Under the pieces are notes generated by a model. The model made no database searches and was not told the DNA's origin. It saw only the letters and a program-made list of their open reading frames with translations. From NCBI RefSeq assembly GCF_000025305.1, contig NC_013740.1, positions 1,054,001-1,118,000 on the forward strand: 64,000 nucleotides of DNA, given 5' to 3'. Positions within the stretch are counted from its first letter, which is position 1; each line of letters begins with the position of its first letter. Positions 37,770 to 45,792 of the stretch are shown piece after piece. The position numbers and the translations under genes were made by a program. The DNA is from Acidaminococcus fermentans DSM 20731 (lineage in GTDB: Bacteria > Bacillota > Negativicutes > Acidaminococcales > Acidaminococcaceae).

Positions 37770-38321
37770 ATGAACGTTTTAGTCATTCATGGCAGCATGA
37801 GAAAGAATGGCAACACGAAAATCTTGTCGGAAGAATTTGTGCGCGGAGCCAAAGAGGCAGGCCACAAGGCAGAAATAGTGGAACTGCGTGATAAGAAATT
37901 TGGCGATTGCCTTGGCTGCAGGGCTTGTTTCAACAACGGCGGCAAGTGCGTACAACAGGATGATATGGCAGAGATTTTGGACAAGTTGCGGGGAGCCGAT
38001 GTTATTGTGCTGGCTTCTCCCATGTACTATTTTACCTGGACGGGATTGATGAAGCGTTTCCTTGACCGCACTTATCCCCTTTTGACAACACTCCATGACA
38101 AGGATTTTTACCTGATTACCTTGGGAGGAGTGCCGGACAAGAAGCTCATGGCCAATATCCTGTCCGATTTCAATATGTATGTGGCTTGCTTCAGCGAGTT
38201 CAACCCCCATGCCAATATGAGGAATGCCGGAGCCATCATCGGCACTTCGGCTCTGGCACCGGGAGCCATCCGTGCCTCGGCAGCCATGCAGGAAGCCTAT
38301 GAAGCGGGCAAGAATCTTTGA
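37770..38321 (+). CDS. NADPH-dependent FMN reductase / flavodoxin-like protein
   Basis: 183 residues from ATG 37770 (GAGGAGGGC upstream). Flavodoxin-like fold with FMN phosphate loop HGSMRKNGNTKIL at the N-terminus, a CLGCRACFNNGGKC cysteine-rich segment and ASPMYYFTWTGLMKRFLDR, the pattern of the iron-sulfur flavoprotein/NAD(P)H:FMN reductase group. It probably supplies reduced flavin or reduces quinones. It lies 16 bases before the ABM gene, so the two probably act together. Confidence 0.88.
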   Translation: MNVLVIHGSMRKNGNTKILSEEFVRGAKEAGHKAEIVELRDKKFGDCLGCRACFNNGGKCVQQDDMAEILDKLRGADVIVLASPMYYFTWTGLMKRFLDRTYPLLTTLHDKDFYLITLGGVPDKKLMANILSDFNMYVACFSEFNPHANMRNAGAIIGTSALAPGAIRASAAMQEAYEAGKNL

Positions 38322-38337
38322 CTGGGAGGGAAGAGCC

Positions 38338-39024
38338 ATGTTTCATTCCTTTTGTTCAGCCCATTCTATCCGTACCCCGGAGGGGAATATGCCCATGGTG
38401 CATTGGGCAGTGGTGGAATCTACGCCGGGAGGTATGATAGCTATGGGACGCATTGCCCAGGAAACGGTTGGACCGCAGTCGGCCCGCGAAGCAGGCACGT
38501 ATGCGCTGTATGGTGGTATCGATGCCCAGAATCCAGATGTGATGAGGCTTCTGGAAATCTATGAAAGTTATGAAGCGTATCGCATACACAGCACCAGTGA
38601 AGCTTTTCAGGCATATCGGGCAGCCAGACTGCCTGTTCTGAAAAATTTGCAGATATTGGAAGCGGATGGCATCGCCTTGGAGCAAAAAGACAAGGGCGTG
38701 GGCAAGGTGGTTTACATGCACCGCTATGAAGTCATCCCGGAAAAGCTGGCCAAGTATCAGAAGCTGGTAACCCAGGAGGCTCGCAGGGCTGTAAACGAAG
38801 ATGGCGGTGTTCTGGGGATGTTCGTTACTGCAGAACACGACGCACCAAACGTCATCCATACCATGGAAATCTATCGTGACAGAGAAGCTTTCGAAAAATA
38901 TCAGGCTTCCGAAGCATGCCAAACATATATGATGGAGGTCATGCCTATGTTCAGCATGACTCACATGGTTGAGAATATGCCTGGCAATATCGTGCTTAGC
39001 GATAAGGGAATCCATAATAAGTGA
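38338..39024 (+). CDS. Tandem ABM-domain protein, copy 2
   Basis: 228 residues, starting MFHSFCSAHSIRTPEGNMP. Same two-domain layout as the copy at 31504 and about 98% identical to it. Here it sits directly behind the FMN reductase in the TetR-led operon, so this is likely the original location. A plausible role is monooxygenation or detoxification of quinol-like compounds, using reduced flavin; this is inference from family and context. Confidence 0.82.
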   Translation: MFHSFCSAHSIRTPEGNMPMVHWAVVESTPGGMIAMGRIAQETVGPQSAREAGTYALYGGIDAQNPDVMRLLEIYESYEAYRIHSTSEAFQAYRAARLPVLKNLQILEADGIALEQKDKGVGKVVYMHRYEVIPEKLAKYQKLVTQEARRAVNEDGGVLGMFVTAEHDAPNVIHTMEIYRDREAFEKYQASEACQTYMMEVMPMFSMTHMVENMPGNIVLSDKGIHNK

Positions 39025-39039
39025 TTATGGGGGAGCGGT

Positions 39040-39108
39040 ATGAAAAATAAAATTACTTATGGCATCACCGTAGGCGTCATTGGGGTCATGCTGGCTTCCA
39101 TCGGCTAG
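39040..39108 (+). other. Short hydrophobic reading frame (copy B)
   Basis: 22 codons, MKNKITYGITV...VMLASIG, with GGGGGAGCGG upstream and the stop inside the heptad repeat. Twin of 32206-32274. The last 19 bases (GCTGGCTTCCATCGGCTAG) also occur at 57413-57431, so the repeat element, not the gene, supplies this end. Confidence 0.45.
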
Positions 39109-39157
39109 AGACTAGTGACTAGTGACGGGGATGTGAAAATTATTTTTTCACACCCCC
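39105..39157 (-). terminator. Heptad array plus hairpin, terminator of def
   Basis: Three heptad units followed by GGGGATGTGAAAA / TTTTTTCACACCCCC. On the minus strand this hairpin lies six bases after the def stop and acts as its terminator. Confidence 0.75.
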
Positions 39158-39162
39158 ATTTT

Positions 39163-39573
39163 TCAAATCAAAATCCCTGCCAGATGGTCCACCTCGTGCT
39201 GGATGATCTGGGCCGGAAAGCCTGTGAACTCCAAAGTCTGCTTCTTGAAATCCATGTCCTGGAATTCCACTTGGATTTTCCGGTACCGCGTGGTTTTCCG
39301 CTCGCCGGAAAGGGACAGACACCCTTCGGACGTTTCGTAGGGACCTTCCTGCTTTATGATTGTCGGGTTGAACATCACCATGTCCATGAGCCCCAGGTTC
39401 ACCACGATGATGCATTTGGCCACCCCGATCATATTGGCTGCCATGCCCACACATTCGTCCCGGTGTGCCTTCAGGGTTTCCAGAAGGTCGATGGCTACTG
39501 GTTTATCCAGAGGGGAAGCAGGCAGGGATTTCTGTTGCAGGAAATATTCGTCACGCATGATTTCACGAATCAT
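39163..39573 (-). CDS. def: Peptide deformylase-like protein
   Basis: 136 residues. Motif 2 EGCLSLSG (metal Cys about 85) and motif 3 QHEVDHLAG (His126, Glu127, His130) are intact. Motif 1, normally GxGxAAxQ, reads VGMAANMIG, with Met in place of Gln; this variant occurs in a short Firmicute deformylase subfamily. It removes formyl from nascent N-termini, or may be a specialised paralogue. The truncated copy is at 32327-32430. Confidence 0.88.
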   Translation of the reverse strand: MIREIMRDEYFLQQKSLPASPLDKPVAIDLLETLKAHRDECVGMAANMIGVAKCIIVVNLGLMDMVMFNPTIIKQEGPYETSEGCLSLSGERKTTRYRKIQVEFQDMDFKKQTLEFTGFPAQIIQHEVDHLAGILI

Positions 39574-39799
39574 AGAGAAAGACCTCCGTTACTGATCAAA
39601 TTTGCTACCATTGTACCATAGTTGTCCTTCCTGAAGGGGAACACAAATGGAAGGGCAAAGGAAAGGTCTTTAACTGGCAGGCTGTTATGAACCAATTATT
39701 GATTGACGAACGTATGAGCAAATGAATCACTAAATACGATTGGTTAATCTAAAAACACAAAATTCTTGACATCCCCGAGGTTGAGGAATGATATCAATG

Positions 39800-40408
39800 T
39801 CAATCGGTTTCTATGCCATATATGTATGCTTTTAGCATTCGTTGAACCGCCGCTTCTATATCCATCTTCCCCTCGCTGAGACACCACTCGAAGATACAGC
39901 CCTTTACAATCGTGCAGATATCCGCGCTCATTTGGTGGATATCTGCTTTTTTTGGTATGCCGCCCCCCGCTTGTGCCGTGACAAGTTCCCGCTCACATCT
40001 GGCCATGACCGTTCCAGCGGCAAACTTCCCGTCTTTTTCTCCCATATAGGTGTGGAGTGCCTGATTGTCCGGCGTGTAAAAACTACGCATAAAAGCTATG
40101 CCAAGGTTCATGTACTTCCGGATAAGGAGCATATATAATTCTGTTATGCGTCCGGCAATATCGAAGGGTGGAGCCGTAAGCTCGACTGTCTCGAAGGAGA
40201 GCCCTCGCACAAAGTGCATCATCAGGTCATCCTTATTACGGAAGTGATAATAGAATGTTCCCGTGGCAATATCCGCTTTCTCGCAGACACGCCGCACCGT
40301 GATGGAGTCCGCGCCATGTTCCTCGATGAGGGCTATGGCCGCAGCTATGACTTTTTCTCTGTTTTCCTCCGGATTATCTTTCTTGGGTGGACGTCCGCAT
40401 TTTTTCAT
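39800..40408 (-). CDS. TetR-family transcriptional regulator
   Basis: 202 residues from the ATG at 40408 (GGGAGC upstream); a longer open frame to 40492 runs through the promoter region. Begins MKKCGRPPKKDNPEENREKV, then the HTH AIALIEEHGADSITVRRVCEKADIATGTFYYHFRNKDDL. The C-terminal ligand domain contains KGCIFEWCLSEGKMDIE. Divergent from the FrnE-type gene. The 39574-39799 gap downstream holds no recognisable gene. Confidence 0.88.
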   Translation of the reverse strand: MKKCGRPPKKDNPEENREKVIAAAIALIEEHGADSITVRRVCEKADIATGTFYYHFRNKDDLMMHFVRGLSFETVELTAPPFDIAGRITELYMLLIRKYMNLGIAFMRSFYTPDNQALHTYMGEKDGKFAAGTVMARCERELVTAQAGGGIPKKADIHQMSADICTIVKGCIFEWCLSEGKMDIEAAVQRMLKAYIYGIETD

Positions 40409-40440
40409 ATGGCTTGCTCCCTTCGTTGAAAATATTTTTA

Positions 40441-40506
40441 GAACACGCTCTATTTCTATTGACATTATATACTGCTCTGTGTATAATTGCAATATCGAAC
40501 AAGTTC
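40441..40506 (+). promoter_or_regulatory. FrnE promoter flanked by TetR-like operators
   Basis: Perfect TTGACA (40459-40464), 17-base spacer, perfect TATAAT (40482-40487). GAACACGCTC (40441-40450) and the palindrome GAACAAGTTC (40497-40506) flank it, related sites well placed for repression of both divergent genes. Confidence 0.75.
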
Positions 40507-40532
40507 TATATATTGCTAAGGAGGCACGGAAA

Positions 40533-41228
40533 ATGAAAATCGAATTATGGTCGGACTACGCATGTCCCTTCTGCTATATCGGTGAGAAGCGGCTGGAAAA
40601 GGCTTTGGCGGAAATTGACGGCGGAGATAAAGTGGAAATCGAATTCAAGAGCTTTGAACTTGACCCTTATGCCAGCCGGGAGGTCGTTTCCTCTACGGTG
40701 GATCGTTTTGCCGCGAAGTATCATCTGAGCAAAGAGGAGGCAGCAGAGCGTATTGAAGCCATCTCCCGCATGGGCAGGAGTGAGGGAATCGACTTTCGCT
40801 ACGTCTCTACACGTTACACCAACACCTTTGACTCCCTGCGTCTCACGAAATATGCCCAGGAAAAAGGGAAAACAGGAATTATCACGAAGTTATTTGATGC
40901 TTACTTCACCAGGAATCTGAAACTCAGCGACCATGATGTGCTGACACAAATCGCAGGCGAATGTGGCTTGGACAAGGACGAAGTGACTGCAGTGTTGTCC
41001 GGCGACCGATACGCCGATGAGGTACGTGCCGATGAGCAGGAAGCAATGGAGCACGGCATTCACGGCGTACCCTATTTCCTTATCAACGGCAAGTACACGG
41101 CATCAGGTGCACAACCGACGGCCATGCTGAAAAAAGCCATCGAAAAGATACTGGCTGAGGAAACGTCAGCGGCAACATCATTAGATGGCATGGTCTGCGG
41201 GGCGGATGGCTGCCATATTGTGCAGTAA
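40533..41228 (+). CDS. DsbA-family oxidoreductase, FrnE-like
   Basis: 231 residues from ATG 40533, with AAGGAGG upstream. Thioredoxin fold with the redox motif CPFC (Cys11 and Cys14) in YACPFCYIGEKRLEKAL and the cis-Pro region HGVPYFLING. FrnE proteins are cytoplasmic dithiol oxidoreductases linked to oxidative or polyketide stress. The C-terminus carries two extra cysteines (VCGADGCH). Followed 14 bases later by a metallo-hydrolase; both probably controlled by the divergent TetR. Confidence 0.9.
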   Translation: MKIELWSDYACPFCYIGEKRLEKALAEIDGGDKVEIEFKSFELDPYASREVVSSTVDRFAAKYHLSKEEAAERIEAISRMGRSEGIDFRYVSTRYTNTFDSLRLTKYAQEKGKTGIITKLFDAYFTRNLKLSDHDVLTQIAGECGLDKDEVTAVLSGDRYADEVRADEQEAMEHGIHGVPYFLINGKYTASGAQPTAMLKKAIEKILAEETSAATSLDGMVCGADGCHIVQ

Positions 41229-41242
41229 GGCGGGGGAGCATC

Positions 41243-41884
41243 ATGATTTTATCGTTGCCCGTGACAGGCGTTTTTAACACCAATGCCTACTTTTATGTTG
41301 ATGATGCCACAGGGCACGGCTTTTTGCTCGACCCCGGCGCAGAAGCAGATACTCTTTTAGCCGTTATTCGACAAAGAGGATTCGTCATCGAAAAAATTCT
41401 GCTCACCCATGGACATTTCGACCACATGGGTGCCGCAGCGCAAATCCAGGATGCACTGTCCATCCCTATCTGTATGCACGAGAGAGGGCGGGAATATACA
41501 GAGAATCCTCGTTGGAATCTCTCGGAAGGTTGCGGGCTATATATCAAACTGGATGATGTGAGCTATTTGCCGGACGGGAGCAGGATTGCCCTCGAAAGGA
41601 ATCCTGTATTTTCTTTGACCATGCACTACGTTCCCGGTCATACTACGGACAGCGTATTCTATTATAGCGCCAAGGACAATGTGGCCTTCGTGGGTGATTC
41701 CATTTTCAAGAACAGTTTCGGGCTGACACATTTTCCCGGTGGGGATGAGCAAACATTGGTGCAGAGTATCACACAGCGTATACTGAAACTGCCGCAGGAA
41801 ACCGTCTTGCTGTCCGGACATACGGAACCGACTACGGTGGGGGCAGAACGGGAACGTTCGTGGTATGCGCCATTTTTGAACTGA
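41243..41884 (+). CDS. MBL-fold metallo-hydrolase, glyoxalase II-like
   Basis: 213 residues. The binuclear metal motif THGHFDHMG gives His56, His58, Asp60 and His61; further ligands fit YVPGHTTDS and FVGDSIF, with a final His in LLSGHTEPTT. Members hydrolyse thioesters such as S-lactoylglutathione analogues or persulfides. In an operon with the FrnE-like oxidoreductase, which suggests thiol-adduct processing, as inference. Confidence 0.88.
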   Translation: MILSLPVTGVFNTNAYFYVDDATGHGFLLDPGAEADTLLAVIRQRGFVIEKILLTHGHFDHMGAAAQIQDALSIPICMHERGREYTENPRWNLSEGCGLYIKLDDVSYLPDGSRIALERNPVFSLTMHYVPGHTTDSVFYYSAKDNVAFVGDSIFKNSFGLTHFPGGDEQTLVQSITQRILKLPQETVLLSGHTEPTTVGAERERSWYAPFLN

Positions 41885-41952
41885 TGAGGATATGGAACAA
41901 ATGGAAAAGTGACAGAACTTGTCCAATTTAGGGGGAGCAAAATCCCCACCGA

Positions 41953-41983
41953 GGGGGTGCAAGTGCACCCCCCTTCTTTTTTT
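41953..41983 (+). terminator. Terminator after the metallo-hydrolase gene
   Basis: Stem GGGGGTGC / GCACCCCC with loop AAGT, then CTTCTTTTTTT. Confidence 0.9.
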
Positions 41984-42057
41984 GTCGAAGCCTTGTCCCG
42001 TGCGGCTTCCGAGGAATACTTGCTTAACGATAGGCAGGGGGGCAAGGGGGGTCATCA

Positions 42058-42194
42058 GGACGCTTGAGGCGCAGATGGAGCCTGTGGCAGAGTTCGATGA
42101 GCGGCTGTGGGGTGCGATGGTGGACTATGTGACGGTGGGCGTGGACAAGCGGCTGACCGTGATGTTCCGGAATGGGACGGGGATACATACTTGA
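42058..42194 (+). pseudogene. Large serine recombinase remnant 2, C-terminus only
   Basis: About 45 codons ending FDERLWGAMVDYVTVGVDKR and VMFRNGTGIHT, the terminal segment of large serine recombinases. Diverged from remnants 1 and 3, so it came from a different element. Confidence 0.7.
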
Positions 42195-42342
42195 GAAATG
42201 TTACGGTACATGGCTTTGGCTTTACATCAAATTCCCCTATCATAACCATTTGATTATAGCAACCAACGAAATAGATATTTCCCTTCTGCGCCTTCCTTCT
42301 GTATAATGAAATCAACAAAGCAAGAAGGGAGGAAATGCGGTT

Positions 42343-42888
42343 ATGAAAAATTTGTCGGCAGAAACATGGAGCCTTGCCCTTTGTATCGCCATTCTTCCGC
42401 CAATATGGGCGGTCTTGGCACCTTATCTCAGCGTCGATGTGGGTGCGGTTGCCCTGATTTGCGCCGGATTGTATGTCACCAATGGCAACAAGCTGATGGA
42501 TGCCCCCAAGATAACCATTGGATTCTTGCTGGGGAATCTTTGGGGGTGGCTGGCAGTGAATGCTATGCAAAATTCCTCTTGGAACGCAGATGTCACCACC
42601 TTCATGACGTTGTTTTTGCTGGGCGGAGCGGCGGTCATCATAGCGGCTATGGGTTCAGAGATGATACATTGTCCGTCATGGCTTTGCGGCTGGGCAATCA
42701 CCCTTACGGTGCTGTCACCCCTTGAACAAGGCTTGCAAGGCAGCTATGCCATACAGATAGCCGTGGCAATGGCAGTCGGCGTTTGGTATGTCGGTGCCTT
42801 TCTTAATGCAGTGCAGCAGTGCATCCTGCGTTTCACGGAAGGACATATTTCAAATAACATGACTTTTGCAGGGAGGAAATCATCATGA
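42343..42888 (+). CDS. DUF1097-type membrane protein
   Basis: 181 residues with about five hydrophobic segments (ALCIAILPPIWAVLAPYLSV; VGAVALICAGLYV; ITIGFLLGNLWGWLAV; FMTLFLLGGAAVIIAA; AIQIAVAMAVGVWYVGAFL). The layout matches DUF1097/YcdZ-like inner-membrane proteins of unknown function. GGGAGG upstream. A TATAAT at 42302-42307 is the probable -10. Overlaps the next gene by four bases. Confidence 0.75.
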   Translation: MKNLSAETWSLALCIAILPPIWAVLAPYLSVDVGAVALICAGLYVTNGNKLMDAPKITIGFLLGNLWGWLAVNAMQNSSWNADVTTFMTLFLLGGAAVIIAAMGSEMIHCPSWLCGWAITLTVLSPLEQGLQGSYAIQIAVAMAVGVWYVGAFLNAVQQCILRFTEGHISNNMTFAGRKSS

Positions 42889-43685
42889 AACTGTTTTTGG
42901 GCAAAAAGGTCGGCGTGAGCAAAGAGGAGAAGGCAATTTCTTATTACAAATTCTTTGAGCGGGATATGGCGAACATCCCGGCGGAGAAAATCGCTCTTCT
43001 GGATGCGCCGCAGGAAAAGTCCGCTGTGCCTTTTGAAGAGAAAAACCTCTATTTGGCAGGGAAAGACAAGGACTGTGCCCAAGTCGGTTACGGCACGGCG
43101 GCAAACGGCACCGGCTTTGTCTGCAACGAAACCTATATGCCAGGTGTCACACCGGAAATGCTGGACTGGTGGTTCCCGTGGCACAGCGTAGGCTCGGATT
43201 TGCGCTATAAGATTTGGGATTCAGAAGACCATTATTTTGCTCGCGCCGATAAAGCGGATTATGTTTGTGACCCCAATGTGCCGGTCAACGAAAAGACATG
43301 GGGAGTTAATCATTATATTTTGGAGGATGTGGGTGATGGCCCCGGTTTTTTGAAGATCTGCTTCAAAAGCCCTGCTGATTTTGGCTTTGACACGTCCCTG
43401 ATTGGCAAGGAAAACTGCGCATCCCTTGTTTGCGGCATCGGTGATGGCTCCTGCGCAGCGGCGATGGTGCATAAATGGTATCCTTATCAGGACGGCGTGA
43501 TGCTGTGTTCCCGTTTTTGGATCGGCTACGGCGTGGTGGACGGGGAGATTCGCTGCACTCTGCCCGAGGGTGCGAAAGTTCCAGTGGAAGTATCCAAGGG
43601 CTTATTTGCCCATAATATCAAAGAGTTTACCAATCTGGCTGCAATCCTGCCGGAAGTTTACGCCGAAAACAAGGATAATTTCTGA
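42885..43685 (+). CDS. DAPG hydrolase (PhlG-like) family protein
   Basis: 266 residues. The segment TPEMLDWWFPWHSVGSDLRYKIWDSEDHY is typical of the family of 2,4-diacetylphloroglucinol hydrolase PhlG, a zinc enzyme that cleaves a carbon-carbon bond of acylphloroglucinols; the His/Glu/Asp-rich DSEDHYF and later VHKWYPYQDG are candidate metal regions. The real substrate in a gut-type anaerobe is unknown, perhaps plant phloroglucinols. Translation is coupled to the DUF1097 gene, and LysR follows two bases after its stop. Confidence 0.75.
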   Translation: MKLFLGKKVGVSKEEKAISYYKFFERDMANIPAEKIALLDAPQEKSAVPFEEKNLYLAGKDKDCAQVGYGTAANGTGFVCNETYMPGVTPEMLDWWFPWHSVGSDLRYKIWDSEDHYFARADKADYVCDPNVPVNEKTWGVNHYILEDVGDGPGFLKICFKSPADFGFDTSLIGKENCASLVCGIGDGSCAAAMVHKWYPYQDGVMLCSRFWIGYGVVDGEIRCTLPEGAKVPVEVSKGLFAHNIKEFTNLAAILPEVYAENKDNF

Positions 43686-43687
43686 AC

Positions 43688-44581
43688 ATGAACATTCAGC
43701 AGCTAAGATATTTCCTCGTTTTGGCCGACACATTGAGTTTTACCAAAACAGCGGAAAAATACTATATTTCACAAACGGCGGTTTCCAATCAAATCAAAGC
43801 CTTAGAGGAAAAACTGGGCGTGCAGCTTTTTCAGCGGGATAATCGAAAGGTTCTTCTCACCCCAGCAGGAAAAGTCTTTGTCAAGGAAGCCAAAAGCATC
43901 ATCACGAGAATCGAGGAAGCCGTCCAACACACCAAGGATGCCGCCGAGGGATTCGCCGGAGAAATCCATGTGGGCTACCAATGGGGCTTTGAACGTACTG
44001 TCTTTCCGAGAGTTTTGCAGGATTTTCAGTACGAATACCCAAATATTGAAATCCTTATCGAACGGGATGAAGTGGCAGCCTTATATGATGGGGTGATAGA
44101 AGGAAAGTATGATATTATTTTCAATCTGCCCTTGCCCGGCAAAAAGAAGTCCGGACTGAAAGAAATGGTGCTTGCTCGCTATCCGCTGTATGTAGCAGTA
44201 CCGCCCCAGCATCCTTTTGCAGAATTCCATTCCCTGAAAAGGGAGCAGCTGGCAGATGAGATATTCATTTCCTATCGGCAAAACGCTCTCAGCGAATATG
44301 ACCCCACACAGGCCATTCTGGCTGATTTTGCGGATGTCGGCCTCGTTCCGAATATAAACTTCCAGCATCAGGCCATAGAAAGTATTTTGCTGTTTGTGGC
44401 GTTGGGCAAAGGAATCACTATCGTTCCCGAGTATTTCCTGCCATGCGCTCCGGCAGGAATCAATCTGCTGTTTATTCCGTTGGAGGACAGCGCGCTCCCC
44501 GCCGAAGTAGCTGCTATCTGGCAGGAAAAAAATACCAACCCGGCGCTTGATAAGTTCGTGGAGTGCATACAAAAGGATTAG
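43688..44581 (+). CDS. LysR-family transcriptional regulator
   Basis: 297 residues. N-terminal winged HTH MNIQQLRYFLVLADTLSFTKTAEKYYISQTAVSNQIKALEEKLG; effector domain with HVGYQWGF and ITIVPEYFL. Immediately downstream of and co-oriented with the DUF1097-DAPG hydrolase pair, its probable target. No strong ribosome site; likely translated by coupling. Confidence 0.9.
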   Translation: MNIQQLRYFLVLADTLSFTKTAEKYYISQTAVSNQIKALEEKLGVQLFQRDNRKVLLTPAGKVFVKEAKSIITRIEEAVQHTKDAAEGFAGEIHVGYQWGFERTVFPRVLQDFQYEYPNIEILIERDEVAALYDGVIEGKYDIIFNLPLPGKKKSGLKEMVLARYPLYVAVPPQHPFAEFHSLKREQLADEIFISYRQNALSEYDPTQAILADFADVGLVPNINFQHQAIESILLFVALGKGITIVPEYFLPCAPAGINLLFIPLEDSALPAEVAAIWQEKNTNPALDKFVECIQKD

Positions 44582-44583
44582 CT

Positions 44584-45013
44584 TTATGTCGCTTTTGAGT
44601 GTTGGTATTCTCGCGGTGTTATCCCGTAATACTCCTTGAATGCCTTGTAAAAGTTGCTGTGGTTGCTGTAGCCAAGCATAGCGGATATTTCCTCATAATC
44701 CATAATCTGCTCGGAAATGGATTTAGGACGGATATCGGATTTATCTATGGCAAAGCGGCGGGTAACTTCTATCATAATCGGCAGCCGCTCCGCGCAAGGC
44801 ATGGCCACTATATGGCTGCCCGATATAGCACTCCCCCTCGCCAATAGTAATCAGGCGGTTATCCTTTGCCGAGAGGGCGGCATAACTGTTTTGATAGGCA
44901 TAATTGATAAAGAAAAAATCCTGTCGATGGAAAGGCTCATATAGCTGCTCCCAGTCTGTAATGTGTGCCTTTTGCGATGATGCAGGCATTTCCCATGCTG
45001 AAGCAAAATACAT
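44584..45013 (-). pseudogene. AraC-family regulator, broken
   Basis: The start of the minus-strand frame reads EQLYEPFHRQDFFFINYAYQ and DNRLITIGEGECYIGQPYSG, an AraC N-terminal cupin region. After a frameshift and the loss of roughly 100-150 residues, the other frame gives EEISAMLGYSNHSNFYKAFK and YYGITPREYQ, the AraC DNA-binding end. Not functional. Upstream 45014-45239 shows no gene. Confidence 0.8.
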
Positions 45014-45239
45014 TGCCGCACCTTACGCTGGCGGTGCAAAAGTGAAATGCGGAGCTGTTTGGGGTGCGTTGCTTATTTTTGGAAAAGAAATACGGAAAAG
45101 AAAATGCAGGGAAATTACAGGAGCAAATGTGTGGGCGAATCATTGACCTTTTCTCATTAGCCATATGTCTGGTTAATAACGTCAGGCAAGAAATAGCTGA
45201 TTTAATAACTTAGGGGGTGCATCGTTATTTTGTATCAAA

Positions 45240-45543
45240 ATTAGCGGTAAAGGGGAACTCCTCATCACCATCATGAGCAGCCTGGCACAGGAAGAAAGCC
45301 GGAGCATCTCGGAAAACGTCACCTGGGGCCATCGGAAGCGGTTCGCTGATGGCAAGGTGAGTGTTCCCTTATCGCAAGGCCCGGAGCCGTCAGATGGACA
45401 ACTTCATCCAGGAGGTTCGGGAGCAGGAACTCATCAAGGAGTTCGACGCCCGGCTGTGGGGCAGCCGGGTGGATTTCATCACAGTGTACAGCAAAGACGA
45501 TATCCGGGTGACCTTCAAGGACGGGACGGAAATCAGAGCATAA
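45240..45543 (+). pseudogene. Large serine recombinase remnant 3, middle deleted
   Basis: Begins inside the resolvase domain (GELLITIMSSLAQEESRSIS, ENVTWGHRKRFADGKV), shifts frame near 45370, and jumps to the C-terminal end RKARSRQMDNFIQEVREQE and FDARLWGSRVDFITVYSKDD. Its last 35 codons are almost identical to remnant 1. The gap 45544-45750 contains a possible 10-codon recD2-like start (45686) but no gene. Confidence 0.85.
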
Positions 45544-45732
45544 GCAGGAAAAAAGGATTACGGAAGAGAATCCAAGAGGAAACGCAGGATTCTCTGCCGT
45601 ATTTTTGATGAAGAAAATAGGAATATGATATAATAGTAGAAAATTATGGAACTCAGGGACGGCAGGTGAAGCGACAATGGAACGGATTGAAGGAACAGTT
45701 ACACCGTGAATTATACTATGGTTTGGAAACTC

Positions 45733-45762
45733 TGGACAAAACGCCTCTGTATGGACTATAAT
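45733..45762 (+). promoter_or_regulatory. secG promoter
   Basis: TGGACA (45733-45738), 18-base spacer, TATAAT (45757-45762). Marks the return to core sequence. Confidence 0.7.
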
Positions 45763-45792
45763 ATAAGAATCTGATATGTGGAGGGAATACCT

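Larger units (their letters stand above)
38345..39271 (+). repeat. Direct duplication, copy B
   Basis: Partner of 31511-32430, about 6.8 kb away in the same orientation. It has one extra 7-bp heptad unit compared with copy A, and continues into a complete def gene. Confidence 0.9.

Noticed and set aside
45686-45720. Ten-codon frame resembling a RecD2 start (MERIEGTVTP)
   Set aside because: Too short to assign; the similarity could be chance, although a ribosome-site-like sequence precedes it.
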